Source: Candidatus Methylobacter favarea (GTDB lineage: Bacteria; Pseudomonadota; Gammaproteobacteria; Methylococcales; Methylomonadaceae). From it: a DNA stretch of 43,900 bases. Below are positions 24,946 to 33,172 of this stretch, in pieces. The notes under the pieces are model-generated. The model had not been told where the DNA came from. It was given only the letters and a program-made list of their open reading frames with translations, and did no database searches. The DNA lies in contig NZ_CADCXN010000057.1 in the NCBI RefSeq assembly GCF_902806695.1, forward strand, positions 1-43,900. Direction: 5' to 3'. The translations under genes were made by a program, and so were the position numbers. Every line of letters starts with the position of its first letter. The stretch's first letter is position 1.

Positions 24946-25707
24946 ATGAAAATTTTATCGATTGCAAATCAAAAAGGTGGTGTCGGCAAAAGCACCCTTA
25001 CTGTGCATCTTGCTTACGCCGCTATGGAGGCAGGCTTACGGGTGCTGCTTGTGGACATGGATAAACAAGGAAGCTTGTCGTTGACTTTTCCGGCCACCGA
25101 AGGCCAAGCCCCAGGCCTGGCCGCATCTAAATTGTATGGCGCTGAGGCGACCGACGAACAGCCGCAAGCTATCAACGAACGTTTATCAATTATCCGCGCA
25201 GATAACGCGCTATTGTCAATCGACAAAGCCGAGAATGAGGTGATTCGTCGCCCGGCACGATCCTTGCGCCGCTTTGCTGATCATTTCGATGTGTGCTTTA
25301 TTGACACGCCGCCGCTCTTGGGTGTGCGGCTCATGGCGTCGTTGGCTGCTTCCGATTATGTTATTACGCCTGTTTCTATCGGTTTGTACGAACTAGCCGG
25401 AGTGGCGGACTTGATGCAAACGCTTCATGTTATCCGTACCCAGGGCTTTAATCCGCGGCTGAAACATGTTGGCATACTCGCCATGAAGACCAATAGCCGC
25501 AGCACTGAGGCGCGTAACGCTTTGGCATCGATGCGCGAGAAGTACGGGCCTGTTATTTTGCCGAATACGCTACCAGAACGCGCAGCCGTGCGTAAGGCGA
25601 TTGCGCAGCGCCGCCCGGTATGGTTTCGCACTAGCGGCGAAGGGCATTTAAAGGCCGCTCATGAATGGCGGGCGGTATGCGAGGACATTTTGAAGCGGTT
25701 GGCTTGA
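24946..25707 (+). CDS. parA: ParA/IncC-type partition ATPase
   Basis: 253 residues with the deviant Walker A KGGVGKST at 10-17, VLLVDMDKQGSL (about 33-44), and CFIDTPPLLGVRLMAS near 120-135. There is no N-terminal DNA-binding extension, which marks it as the short IncC2/Soj-like form. It moves plasmid copies on the nucleoid together with the ParB encoded 40 bases downstream. The adjacent KorA-like gene makes the trio resemble the incC-korB-korA control region of IncP plasmids. Confidence 0.94.
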   Translation: MKILSIANQKGGVGKSTLTVHLAYAAMEAGLRVLLVDMDKQGSLSLTFPATEGQAPGLAASKLYGAEATDEQPQAINERLSIIRADNALLSIDKAENEVIRRPARSLRRFADHFDVCFIDTPPLLGVRLMASLAASDYVITPVSIGLYELAGVADLMQTLHVIRTQGFNPRLKHVGILAMKTNSRSTEARNALASMREKYGPVILPNTLPERAAVRKAIAQRRPVWFRTSGEGHLKAAHEWRAVCEDILKRLA

Positions 25708-25746
25708 TGCTGACAGCCTATTAACCCAAGACGAGACAACGTAATC

Positions 25747-26862
25747 ATGAACACAAATAACGCATTTATGGGTGCTGGTATTGATGCCCTGTTTGGTGAT
25801 AGTGGCAATCCGAACGAATACGAGCTGTTGGTTAATCTGGACGATGTAGAGATTGAGGCCCAGGTACGTGAAGAGTTCGAGGATGAAGAAAACGGGTTAG
25901 CCGATCTTGGCAAAAGCCTTCGGGATCGACAATTGCAAGCAATTGTCATCCGGCCTAACCGCGTTGGCCGCGATAAGCCTTATTTACTGGTTGCGGGTGA
26001 ACGCCGCTGCCGCGCCGCCCGCATTGAAGGATTGACGCAACTTCGGGCGCGAGTGATGGAGCTGAACGACGAGGAAGCGGAAGACGTGCAGTTAGCCGAA
26101 AACATCCACCGCAAGAATTTAACGCAAATAGAGGAAGCAAAGAAGATTCAGCGCGACTTAGACAGGCTTGGAAGCGTGGAAATGGTACTTGAAAAGCATA
26201 AAAAAAGCCGTACATGGTTAAGCAAAATGCTGGCACTGCTAAACCTACCCGAACAAGCTAAGCGGCTTGTCACGGAAGACATTAGCGCAGATATTGAGGT
26301 GATCAACACGGTTAAGACAATCGAAAAGCACGATCCAGAAAGGGCGCATGCGTTGGTTGACGAGTTGAAAGAAACGCGCGGCAAAACGAATACGCGGGAG
26401 AAGGTGGCGGCGGTTAAGGATGAAGTTAAACCACCGAAAAAGCCGAAACCCGAAAAAACAGATAAACCGAGCAGTGAGAAAACAGGGGAATATAAACAAA
26501 CCGCTGTTTTCGCGGACGCGAAAACGGATCATGACGATGCAAGCGGATTGCTGAATAATACATCTGTGGCGCTAGTGCTCGATCTTGCGTACAGTGCGAT
26601 TTTTTTGCAAAACGGTAAACCTAAATCGGTGCTGGACGCCATGAGTACGGACGACCGGGATATGGTTGAAACGTGGTTGCGGGCTTTTTATGATATGGGC
26701 GCGAACAGCAAGGATGTCGCCCGTGATGCTTTGAAGTGTTTGCGGGATGATCATTTTGCCAGTGATGGTTTAGGCGCATTTGCCCTGGCCGCTTTTATGT
26801 ACGGCGTTGACCATGAGGCCAAATTCAGCCTGTTGAATATCTTTGGCAGCGTTAAACAATAA
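25747..26862 (+). CDS. parB: ParB/KorB-type DNA-binding partition protein
   Basis: 371 residues. The ParB N-terminal domain includes GLADLGKSLRDRQLQAIVIR (about 50-70) and LLVAGERRCRAARIEG (about 79-94), whose GERR box is the CTP-binding signature. A helix-turn-helix follows (EMVLEKHKKSRTWLSKMLAL, about 146-165), then a charged linker and C-terminal domain. KorB proteins of this type act both in partition and as regulators over many sites, so it is the leading candidate to bind the dispersed 18-bp palindromes. One perfect palindrome lies in its own gene at 26507-26524. Confidence 0.92.
   Translation: MNTNNAFMGAGIDALFGDSGNPNEYELLVNLDDVEIEAQVREEFEDEENGLADLGKSLRDRQLQAIVIRPNRVGRDKPYLLVAGERRCRAARIEGLTQLRARVMELNDEEAEDVQLAENIHRKNLTQIEEAKKIQRDLDRLGSVEMVLEKHKKSRTWLSKMLALLNLPEQAKRLVTEDISADIEVINTVKTIEKHDPERAHALVDELKETRGKTNTREKVAAVKDEVKPPKKPKPEKTDKPSSEKTGEYKQTAVFADAKTDHDDASGLLNNTSVALVLDLAYSAIFLQNGKPKSVLDAMSTDDRDMVETWLRAFYDMGANSKDVARDALKCLRDDHFASDGLGAFALAAFMYGVDHEAKFSLLNIFGSVKQ
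26507..26524. promoter_or_regulatory. Dispersed 18-bp palindrome inside parB
   Basis: TTTTCGCGGACGCGAAAA, identical to the virB3-virB4 copy. ParB genes often carry or adjoin parS; this copy is in the linker-coding part of the gene. Confidence 0.7.
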
Positions 26863-26868
26863 TACATA

Positions 26869-26893
26869 GGCAGGGGATACCCTGCCTTTTTTT
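26869..26893 (+). terminator. Rho-independent terminator after parB
   Basis: GGCAGGG-gata-CCCTGCC followed by seven T. It starts 7 bases after the parB stop and separates the ssb-parB transcript from korA and repA. Confidence 0.9.
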
Positions 26894-26915
26894 GTTTCTG
26901 GAGTTAAATATTTAT

Positions 26916-27290
26916 ATGGCCATTAAAAGGCGAATGACCCCCGTTGAATTTGAGTCGATACGCCCCTTGTTGAATATCTCTGACGATAGGGTATCCGCCG
27001 CTCGCGCTGTACTGGTAGACGACGACACCTATCAAGTTGTTGCGCAACGTTACGAGTGGTCGCGGCAAGCGGTTGGTGATGCGGTAAATGTGGTGTGGCG
27101 GACTTTGCAACGTTACCAGGCCGCCGCCAACACCACGGCTAATATTGCGATCCCGGAGGGTTGGGAGCAGGTCACATTGATTGCCCCGCGTGAACTCATT
27201 GCTAAATTCCGAAAAGAGCTTGATAGGTACGGAAGCGGTGAGGCCTCCACCAAGAAGACGACAAGGAAAAGAACAAAAAAAGAGGCGTAA
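26916..27290 (+). CDS. korA: KorA/TrfB-family transcriptional repressor
   Basis: 124 residues from the ATG at 26916. The order of elements matches KorA/TrfB: RRMTPVEFESIRPLLNISDD at the start, SAARAVLVDDDTYQVVAQRY, a helix-turn-helix (YEWSRQAVGDAVNVVWRTLQ, about 45-64), PEGWEQVTLIAPRELI, and a lysine-rich tail. KorA dimers repress several plasmid operons from palindromic operators. Next to ParA and ParB, it completes an IncP-like global control block. The target on this plasmid is not proven. Confidence 0.85.
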   Translation: MAIKRRMTPVEFESIRPLLNISDDRVSAARAVLVDDDTYQVVAQRYEWSRQAVGDAVNVVWRTLQRYQAAANTTANIAIPEGWEQVTLIAPRELIAKFRKELDRYGSGEASTKKTTRKRTKKEA

Positions 27291-27352
27291 AACCGAGAAC
27301 CTTGCGGTTCGGGTTGCGTTTATCAATATTGCTATTCCACAGGAGTAACAAC

Positions 27353-27649
27353 ATGGCACATGATTTTAGTATTGAAAGAATATCAACAAAGGAAACGGCT
27401 TTTTTTTTCGGTTATGGTGGCGGCGCTTTGTATAAAGCGTTTGGTTGCGAGCAATTTAATAATGGAATATCTGGAAGCAACAACGGAATAGAGATCACAA
27501 AAATTGTCTGTCATAACGCATTAGCTTATGCCCTTTTTCTGTTAGCTGATTATCCAGACACTGATAGGGCAAATGATTTAAAGCGTTTCTTACATGATGT
27601 GGTTTTGCCATCATCAGACGATGAATTGTTTTATGCACATTTTAGTTAA
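27353..27649 (+). CDS. Hypothetical protein, 98 aa, upstream of repA
   Basis: ATG at 27353 with AGGAG seven bases upstream. The product begins MAHDFSIERISTKETAFFFG, includes a glycine-rich GYGGGALYKAFG segment and a hydrophobic helix-like stretch (HNALAYALFLLADYP). No family recognised. Its end is 28 bases before the repA start, suggesting a shared transcript and possibly a replication-control role; that is only context. Confidence 0.72.
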   Translation: MAHDFSIERISTKETAFFFGYGGGALYKAFGCEQFNNGISGSNNGIEITKIVCHNALAYALFLLADYPDTDRANDLKRFLHDVVLPSSDDELFYAHFS

Positions 27650-27677
27650 TCAATATTTTTACATGAACGGAGCTGGA

Positions 27678-28751
27678 ATGAAACGCGCTGTTAAGCATCC
27701 CGACCCCACTATCACCAATGATAGTTATATTTCTGATCTTGTTGAAAAGGGTTTATCGCGAGAAGATGCGGTTATTATTGCAAGCAAAACGGCTAAACCA
27801 ATGGGCGGCGCGTCGTTAGATGTGAACGAAAAAGCCGATGATGTTAACGGGAAACCTGAAGGCCATGCTAAGCGAACGGGCCAGAAGAAGAAAAGGGTTA
27901 TTATCGATGCCGCTGTTGATATTACTGAAAATCCGATCCAATCCTATGATACAGGTGATATGGCTTTTGGCGCTAAGTGTTTAGTTGCGGCTGCGCTGCC
28001 ATATCGGAACCCCAAGCCGGAACATCTTCAAAATGGGGCGTGGGTGCGTCAAAACGGGAATTACACCCTATGGATACAGGGCGGACCGGATGGCGTTCCT
28101 TATGGGGCTTATCCGCGTGTTTTTGTAATATGGCTCACAACTGAGGCGGTTAGAACACAAAGTCGGCGTATCGAAACAGGCGGAACATTCCGCGAATTTT
28201 GCCGGAAGGTACATATCGACACAAGCATGGGCACGCGCGGAAGTGGCCGCCGTTTTATTGAGCAAGCATCCAAGCTTTTATCTTCGCGGGCGGCATTTGT
28301 TACGGGTTCATTTGACGAGCGCAGAATTCGGACAGAATTTCTACAGTTTTCCGAAGATTTCGAGTTCTTCTTTGATGTATCTAATCCGAGGCAGGCCAGT
28401 GTTTTTGAATCCGAGATTATACTGACTGAAAAGTTCTTTAATGAAATTACAACTCACAGTATCCCGCTTGACTTCCGCGCGGTTGCCGCCCTTAAGCAAT
28501 CCCCATTGGAGCTAGACATCTACCAATGGTTAGCGTACAGAATGCACAGTATTAAAGGCCGTGCGATGCCGACCTGGCAACAATTACATACTCAATTTGG
28601 CGCAAATCATAAAGAGTTGCGCTTCTTTAAGCGGGACTTTTTGAAATCGCTGCATTCTGTTAAACAGGTTTATCAAGGCGTTCGCGTTGATCCTACTGAA
28701 AATGGGCTAATTTTGTTACCTTCTTTAACGCCAGTTCCCAAGAAGGACTAA
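27678..28751 (+). CDS. repA: Plasmid replication initiator RepA
   Basis: 357 residues from the ATG at 27678, chosen because CGGAG lies five bases upstream. The central block AYPRVFVIWLTTEAVRTQSR with IETGGTFREFCRKV and the later PLDFRAVAALKQSPLELDIY are typical of the RepA_C family of iteron-plasmid initiators. Six iterons lie immediately downstream, consistent with an origin next to the initiator gene. The N-terminal about 90 residues are variable and charged. Initiators of this type bind iterons and recruit host DnaA and helicase. Confidence 0.9.
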   Translation: MKRAVKHPDPTITNDSYISDLVEKGLSREDAVIIASKTAKPMGGASLDVNEKADDVNGKPEGHAKRTGQKKKRVIIDAAVDITENPIQSYDTGDMAFGAKCLVAAALPYRNPKPEHLQNGAWVRQNGNYTLWIQGGPDGVPYGAYPRVFVIWLTTEAVRTQSRRIETGGTFREFCRKVHIDTSMGTRGSGRRFIEQASKLLSSRAAFVTGSFDERRIRTEFLQFSEDFEFFFDVSNPRQASVFESEIILTEKFFNEITTHSIPLDFRAVAALKQSPLELDIYQWLAYRMHSIKGRAMPTWQQLHTQFGANHKELRFFKRDFLKSLHSVKQVYQGVRVDPTENGLILLPSLTPVPKKD

Positions 28752-28778
28752 AGCCTGTTTAAGTGGGTGTGGTGAAGT

Positions 28779-29041
28779 TCTCACGCATTGATTGTGAATT
28801 GCTAGTGCTTCGCACCTCTAATAACCGGCCTTCCTGGTTTCAGTCGCCGCCTAATATTTTGTGTGGTGAAGTTCTCACGCAAGCGCGATCAATCGCTGCT
28901 TTCTGCTATTTCCATTGGGTATTTCTGTTGATAACCCTGTTGCTTTCCGAAGTTATAAAGGGTGAAGTTCTCACGCTTCCGTGGTGAAGTTCTCACGCTT
29001 CCGTGGTGAAGTTCTCACGCTTCCGTGGTGAAGTTCTCACG
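28779..29041 (+). repeat. Origin iterons (six copies)
   Basis: The word GGTGAAGTTCTCACG occurs at about 28781, 28864, 28960, 28982, 29004 and 29026. The last four are tandem 22-bp repeats (GTGGTGAAGTTCTCACGCTTCC), while the first two are spaced more widely. Each contains the dyad GTGA-agtt-CTCAC. They follow repA directly, so this is the probable vegetative origin, also setting copy number and incompatibility. Confidence 0.92.
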
Positions 29042-29285
29042 GCAATACGGCTCAAGGCCTTGTCTGGCGCGGCATACAGACGGCCCCAAATATCTTTCAA
29101 ATATATCAAATAATACCTGTAATTAAAGGGCTGTTTTCTGTTGATAACTCAGCGAAAGGCGCAAAAGGCTAAAAGCATATTATGACAATGATAATTACTT
29201 GACAGGTACTAGGTTATTTAATAAGATAAGATAACGTAAAAAGTAATACGTTATTTTATCTTATCATTTGTGGGGAATTAAGGCT
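29042..29285. other. Origin-proximal AT-rich region and kfrA upstream zone
   Basis: After the last iteron the DNA becomes AT-rich. TCTGTTGATAAC occurs here (near 29137) and among the iterons (near 28924), resembling an imperfect DnaA box. 29042-29200 may be the unwinding region. The kfrA operator described separately fills 29220-29265. Confidence 0.5.
29220..29265 (+). promoter_or_regulatory. Inverted repeat upstream of kfrA, probable autoregulatory operator
   Basis: Arms of 19 bp (29220-29238 and 29247-29265) around an 8-base centre; the left arm ends GATAACGTA and the right begins TACGTTATT. A -35-like TTGACA lies just upstream (about 29199). KfrA proteins repress their own promoter by binding such sites, and this dyad ends 20 bases before the kfrA start. 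Confidence 0.65.
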
Positions 29286-30272
29286 ATGGGGCGCAAGGCA
29301 TTACATACTCAAGAGCAAGTTTTTCAAGCGGCTGATATGTTGGCGGCAAATGGCATAGAGGTCACACCTACTGCGTTACGTGACGCATTAGGTGGCGGTA
29401 GTCTGACGACTATTTATAAACATATTGATGCTTGGCAAGAAACCAGGCGAGCCGCACCTTCGCCCTTTATTCTTGAAATGCCGGATAGTGTCAAAGCTGC
29501 CTTTTCTCAATGTTGGCAAGCCGCCGCCAGTGAAGCAGGCAAAGAAATCGCCGCCATCCGGGAGAAGGCCGACGCTGAAATCAAGAGCACCAAAAGACGT
29601 TTAGATGAAGCGGTATCCGCAATTGAGCAGCTAGAAAGCGAAGGCGAAGCCGATAATGCAAAACTTGAGAAAGCGGAAGCCGATCTTGCCGCAGCTCTCG
29701 CGGCTTCACAAGAGACAGCCAAGGAATCGGCGGCACGGGAAGCCGCTTTATCCGCTACCGCAGATCAGATGCGGCAACAGATCGAGGCACAGCAAGCGGA
29801 GCTTAGTCGCGTCCATGCTGAGATTGACACTACACGCAGCCAACACGCAGCAGAAATAACCAGACTTACCGCTGACTTTACCCGGCAACTGGCCGAACAA
29901 GTTTCGGCCTTACATGCCGCCCAGTCCGAAACTGAGCGACTACGCGAGCAACTTGCGGATGCGGGTCAAAAACTCGATGAGGCCAACATTCGCGAACGGG
30001 GGAAGATCGAAGAAGCGGCGGCGGCCAAGGCCGATGCTATGCGGTTTGCGGACCAACTCAAAGACACCAAGACACGAAGCGCCGAGGTGATTGGTAGGCT
30101 TGAGAAAGGGAAACAGGATTTAGAAGCTGAGTTAATTGCAGTTAGAAAAGAATCCCGCGAACTCTCAGCTCAACTAAGCAGAACGACCGGCGAACTTGAT
30201 GCGCTACGCTCACAAGTCGCTGGTCAAAACGAGCTAATCAAAAGCTTTGCTACTAAGGAAAAGACCAAATAA
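29286..30272 (+). CDS. kfrA: KfrA-like DNA-binding coiled-coil protein
   Basis: 328 residues from the ATG at 29286. The N-terminal about 60 residues are the KfrA_N helix-turn-helix (VFQAADMLAANGIEVTPTAL, GGGSLTTIYKHIDAWQETRR). From about 70 to 320 there is an almost unbroken Ala/Glu/Gln/Lys coiled coil. KfrA proteins bind their own promoter and support stable inheritance, possibly by forming filaments. It follows the origin and has its own promoter region with a large inverted repeat. Confidence 0.93.
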   Translation: MGRKALHTQEQVFQAADMLAANGIEVTPTALRDALGGGSLTTIYKHIDAWQETRRAAPSPFILEMPDSVKAAFSQCWQAAASEAGKEIAAIREKADAEIKSTKRRLDEAVSAIEQLESEGEADNAKLEKAEADLAAALAASQETAKESAAREAALSATADQMRQQIEAQQAELSRVHAEIDTTRSQHAAEITRLTADFTRQLAEQVSALHAAQSETERLREQLADAGQKLDEANIRERGKIEEAAAAKADAMRFADQLKDTKTRSAEVIGRLEKGKQDLEAELIAVRKESRELSAQLSRTTGELDALRSQVAGQNELIKSFATKEKTK

Positions 30273-30287
30273 AAAGCAGTGTCCGCC

Positions 30288-30421
30288 CTATTTTGACAGG
30301 CCAAAACGCTTGACAAGATAGGGCAATATCGGGATAATAAGCGCATGGTTTCAAGGCGTTCCGCCTGAAACCGTTAAAAGGCCGGGCAATTCCGCCAGGG
30401 CCACTTTGCCGGAGGTATCCG
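30288..30421 (+). promoter_or_regulatory. Repeated leader L2 ahead of the methyltransferase gene
   Basis: TTGACA (30310-30315), 17 bp, GATAAT (30333-30338). The stem-loop after the -10 has a different sequence from L1, L3 and L4 (GGTTTCAAGGCG with CGCCTGAAACC) but still pairs, which argues that the structure is kept. It ends with the conserved TTTGCCGGAGGTATCCG, in which GGAGG is the ribosome site and the preceding CCGGGCAA could pair with TTGCCGG and mask it. Confidence 0.85.
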
Positions 30422-32008
30422 ATGTTTCAATTTTATCCTACTCCTTTATCGTTAGCGTCCAAAGCGCTTGCCAAATTTAAGTCTCATAAATATTTACGCA
30501 TATTGGAGCCAAGCGCCGGGCGAGGCGATCTACTTGCGCCATTACTCGATACTTGCAATCACCGTTATTCATCATTTAACACTAACAAGATCGATTGTAT
30601 TGAGATCGACCTAGAGAATCAGGCGGTATTGCGTAGTAAAGGGGTAAATGTCATCGACAGCGATTTTTTGACATTTACCGGGGCTGGAATGTACAGCCAT
30701 ATTATTTTAAATCCACCGTTCCAAAATGGGGATTCTCATCTTATCAAAGCGTTTGATTTGCTGGTTGATGGTGAACTGGTGGCAATCCTAAATGCTGAAA
30801 CTATTCGTAACCCGCACACAACCAAGCGTAAACTTATTTGCAAATGGATTGAAGAGCACGGATCGGTTGAATTTCTTACCGAGGCCTTCCTTGATCCCGA
30901 TACCAAGCGCAAAACCCCTGTTGAGGTTGCCTTGATATGGTTGCAAAAAAAGGTCGATGTAAAACAAAGTTTCGTTCACGGCCTTGAAGTGGAACGAGTG
31001 GCTGAACTTGATTACACAGAAAAGAACGGTCTTGCACTTCGACAAAACACGATCAGTAATGCCGTGGCGGTATTTAATGCTGGTGTCCGTGCGCTAAAGG
31101 CCGCCGAGATAGCGAGAGAAGAGGCGGATTATTACGGGCGTTTATTGGGCCGTCCATTAAACGAACTACACAAAACTACGCAAGATGGCGAAATCGTTGC
31201 TATCCAAGAACGATTTAATAAAGGGTATGATGATCTTAAACAACGCGCATGGACTAATGTTCTTCATTCCACTGAATTCAATAAATATTTGTCTCATAAG
31301 GCATACCAGCGGCTGGTTACAGAGTTTGAGCAGATTTCTAAGTTATCGTTTACAGAATCAAACATTAGAGGATTTCTTATTGGTTTGGTTAATAGCCAGG
31401 GCGATATGAATATGCAAATGTTGCTTGATTGTTTTGATGAAATAACTAAGTATCGCCCGGATAATCGCGCTTATTACAAAGGGTGGAAATCGAACGAAAA
31501 GCATAGAGAGCTGGCCTATCGCGTCAAAATGACGCGGTTCATTATTCCGGTGCGTAACAGTTATGGCATAGGCCCGAGCTGGGACGATCTTAAACGGTTG
31601 CAGGATTTTGATAAAACCTTTGCCATGTTGGACGGCAAAGCGCAATGTAATTATGGGCTGCACGACTTATTTCAAAGCATGCCAGATGGTTTAAGGCGTA
31701 GTGACCGAATGACAACCGATTATTTTGATGTTCGGTGGTATCGGCAAGCGGGAACTGTCCATTTCTATCCACGAGACAAGAAAATTATTGATCGTTTGAA
31801 TAGGATGGTTGGCCGTCATCGACAATGGTTGCCAAACGATGAGAATGCAGCAACCAAAGCGTTTTGGAACCATTACGAAAAGGCTGAAACAATCACGAAT
31901 GCAATGCTATTGCCCGCGCTTCGTTGGGGTAATCATTCCGATGAGCAACTGGAGAAGGCACACACCGAAATCGGCGGAAGGCTGCTCGACTCCATTGCGC
32001 ATGTCTGA
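30422..32008 (+). CDS. DUF4942-type N6-adenine DNA methyltransferase
   Basis: 528 residues. The N-terminal methyltransferase domain has the SAM motif EPSAGRGD (29-36) and the catalytic NPPF (97-100), typical of adenine-N6 enzymes. The C-terminal half (from about 240; YRPDNRAYYKGWKSNEKHRE, LADY-like motifs, NAMLLPALRWG) resembles DUF4942. No restriction endonuclease is adjacent. Behind leader L2 in the leading region, it probably modifies incoming or newly made plasmid DNA to avoid host restriction. Enzymatic class is firm; the role is inferred from position. Confidence 0.85.
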   Translation: MFQFYPTPLSLASKALAKFKSHKYLRILEPSAGRGDLLAPLLDTCNHRYSSFNTNKIDCIEIDLENQAVLRSKGVNVIDSDFLTFTGAGMYSHIILNPPFQNGDSHLIKAFDLLVDGELVAILNAETIRNPHTTKRKLICKWIEEHGSVEFLTEAFLDPDTKRKTPVEVALIWLQKKVDVKQSFVHGLEVERVAELDYTEKNGLALRQNTISNAVAVFNAGVRALKAAEIAREEADYYGRLLGRPLNELHKTTQDGEIVAIQERFNKGYDDLKQRAWTNVLHSTEFNKYLSHKAYQRLVTEFEQISKLSFTESNIRGFLIGLVNSQGDMNMQMLLDCFDEITKYRPDNRAYYKGWKSNEKHRELAYRVKMTRFIIPVRNSYGIGPSWDDLKRLQDFDKTFAMLDGKAQCNYGLHDLFQSMPDGLRRSDRMTTDYFDVRWYRQAGTVHFYPRDKKIIDRLNRMVGRHRQWLPNDENAATKAFWNHYEKAETITNAMLLPALRWGNHSDEQLEKAHTEIGGRLLDSIAHV

Positions 32009-32081
32009 GTAGTAGCGACACCTGCATAGTGGTGCGGCTGCCGGGAGAGTTCGGCACAGAATATTATTTAGGCGTTTTATT
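32009..32081. other. Short spacer with a GC-rich remnant of the duplicated block
   Basis: Contains GTGGTGCGGCTGCCGGGAGAG, related to the GTGCGGCTACCGCC stem-loop of the duplicated blocks but diverged. No gene. Confidence 0.4.
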
Positions 32082-32235
32082 GGTGACAAAATCCGGACGC
32101 CGACGAGCTGGCCGTGTCACCAGTGTGGCACTGGTGACAGGCTGCGCCCGGATCGGGACCAGCGCCGGGCGGTTGCTGTCACCAAGCCGCCGAGTGATGA
32201 CAGATCCCTGCGCCTGGCCGCGCGAATTTGTCACC
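32082..32235 (+). repeat. GGTGACA/TGTCACC modular repeat, copy 2
   Basis: 154 bp, three units as in copy 1 with few differences. The central dyad TGTCACCAGTG-tgg-CACTGGTGACA is a perfect 11-bp stem here. It is followed by a small membrane-protein gene and then a further 40-bp module (32591-32630), whereas in the inverted copy 3 only 20 bp separate the same two modules. Confidence 0.85.
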
Positions 32236-32269
32236 ATCTTAGACACATAGCATTTACGGAGCTTTTAAA

Positions 32270-32581
32270 ATGAATGTAATCATATTAGGCATTATTGTTT
32301 TATCAGTCGCGATATTGAGCCCTTTTTTATTTGCAAAATGGACAGATGAACCGCGAACCAGGTCAATCATAACGTTATTTTTTGCCCTGGCGTTTTCCGG
32401 GTGGTTATATTACGCCTATTATGATGTTGACTACCCTGAATTGCTTTTGCGCGATTGCAAAGAGTGTCCAGGCTCTTCGCTTTGGAATATAGAGAGACTT
32501 TATTTTTGGTTATTGTTAAGTGCCGGTTGGCTTTGGTTGTCCGCCGCCTTCTTTGCGGTCTACAAATATATTGCAGATTAA
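32270..32581 (+). CDS. Small membrane protein between two repeat modules, 103 aa
   Basis: ATG at 32270 with GGAG upstream. Three hydrophobic segments are seen: about 3-21, 33-50 and 76-98, with a charged loop holding CKECPG (about 63-68). No family recognised. The gene sits between module A2 (ending 32235) and module B2 (starting 32591), as if inserted as a cassette into the repeat array; the equivalent place near 39050 has no gene. It may be an exclusion or stability protein, but there is no direct evidence. Confidence 0.72.
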   Translation: MNVIILGIIVLSVAILSPFLFAKWTDEPRTRSIITLFFALAFSGWLYYAYYDVDYPELLLRDCKECPGSSLWNIERLYFWLLLSAGWLWLSAAFFAVYKYIAD

Positions 32582-32590
32582 CCGGCGCAT

Positions 32591-32630
32591 GGTGACAAGG
32601 CCTGGCGATCGATGCGCTTGATTTGTCACC
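32591..32630 (+). repeat. GGTGACA/TGTCACC module B, copy 2
   Basis: A 40-bp unit from GGTGACAAGGCC to TTTGTCACC, present inverted at 39006-39045. Its right boundary leads into ATGCAATAAGG, the same boundary as block A1 at 23675. Confidence 0.8.
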
Positions 32631-33040
32631 ATGCAATAAGGAGCGGCTACCGCCGCGCTGAGTTTAGATGTTGGGGTTTATCCGTGCCCAGGTGCATGGT
32701 GTAGCGTCTTAATGGGAAGGCTTGCGTAGTGTGCGACAGATTGCCAGAATGCCCGGCTTGCCCGGTCAAGGGGCTTTCGCGGCATAAACCGGTCGCTTCG
32801 CTCCCTATTTATTCCACGACCCCTTGACCGCGCCGGTCATCCTGCCTGCCTTTACGCACCGCAAGCCCTCGTCCCATTAAGACCGATGCAACCCCGAGCG
32901 CCGGGGTATTGCCACGGCTAACAAAAGGTGCGGCTACCGCCGCGCTATTTTAATTTCCCCGCATCCCTGAACCCTTAATCCCGATTGCAGGAACCGTGCC
33001 AAAGGCGCTGAAAAAAAGCTCATTCAAGGCAGTGAATTAT
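32631..33040 (+). repeat. Duplicated structured noncoding block upstream of the radC-like gene
   Basis: Second copy of the 23676-24092 block. Shared landmarks: two GCGGC-tacc-GCCGC stem-loops (about 32644 and 32937) and the GGTCAAGGGG...CCCCTTGACC dyad (about 32765-32829). The spacer between the first stem-loop and the dyad differs between copies, whereas the dyad interior is nearly identical. Confidence 0.75.
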
Positions 33041-33172
33041 TTTATTTTGACAAGCGAAAAAGCTTGACACGATAGGCCGAAATCAGGATAATAGGCTCAT
33101 GGTTTCGGGAAGCCTCGAAACCATCCGAAGGCCGGGCAATTCCGCCAAGACCAGTTTTGAAAGGGGTTTTAA
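33041..33172 (+). promoter_or_regulatory. Repeated leader L3 ahead of the radC-like gene
   Basis: TTGACA (33064-33069), 17 bp, GATAAT (33087-33092), and a stem-loop at 33099-33124 identical to L1. The 3' part after GCCAAGACCA differs from L2 and L4 and carries AAAGGGG as ribosome site. Confidence 0.85.
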
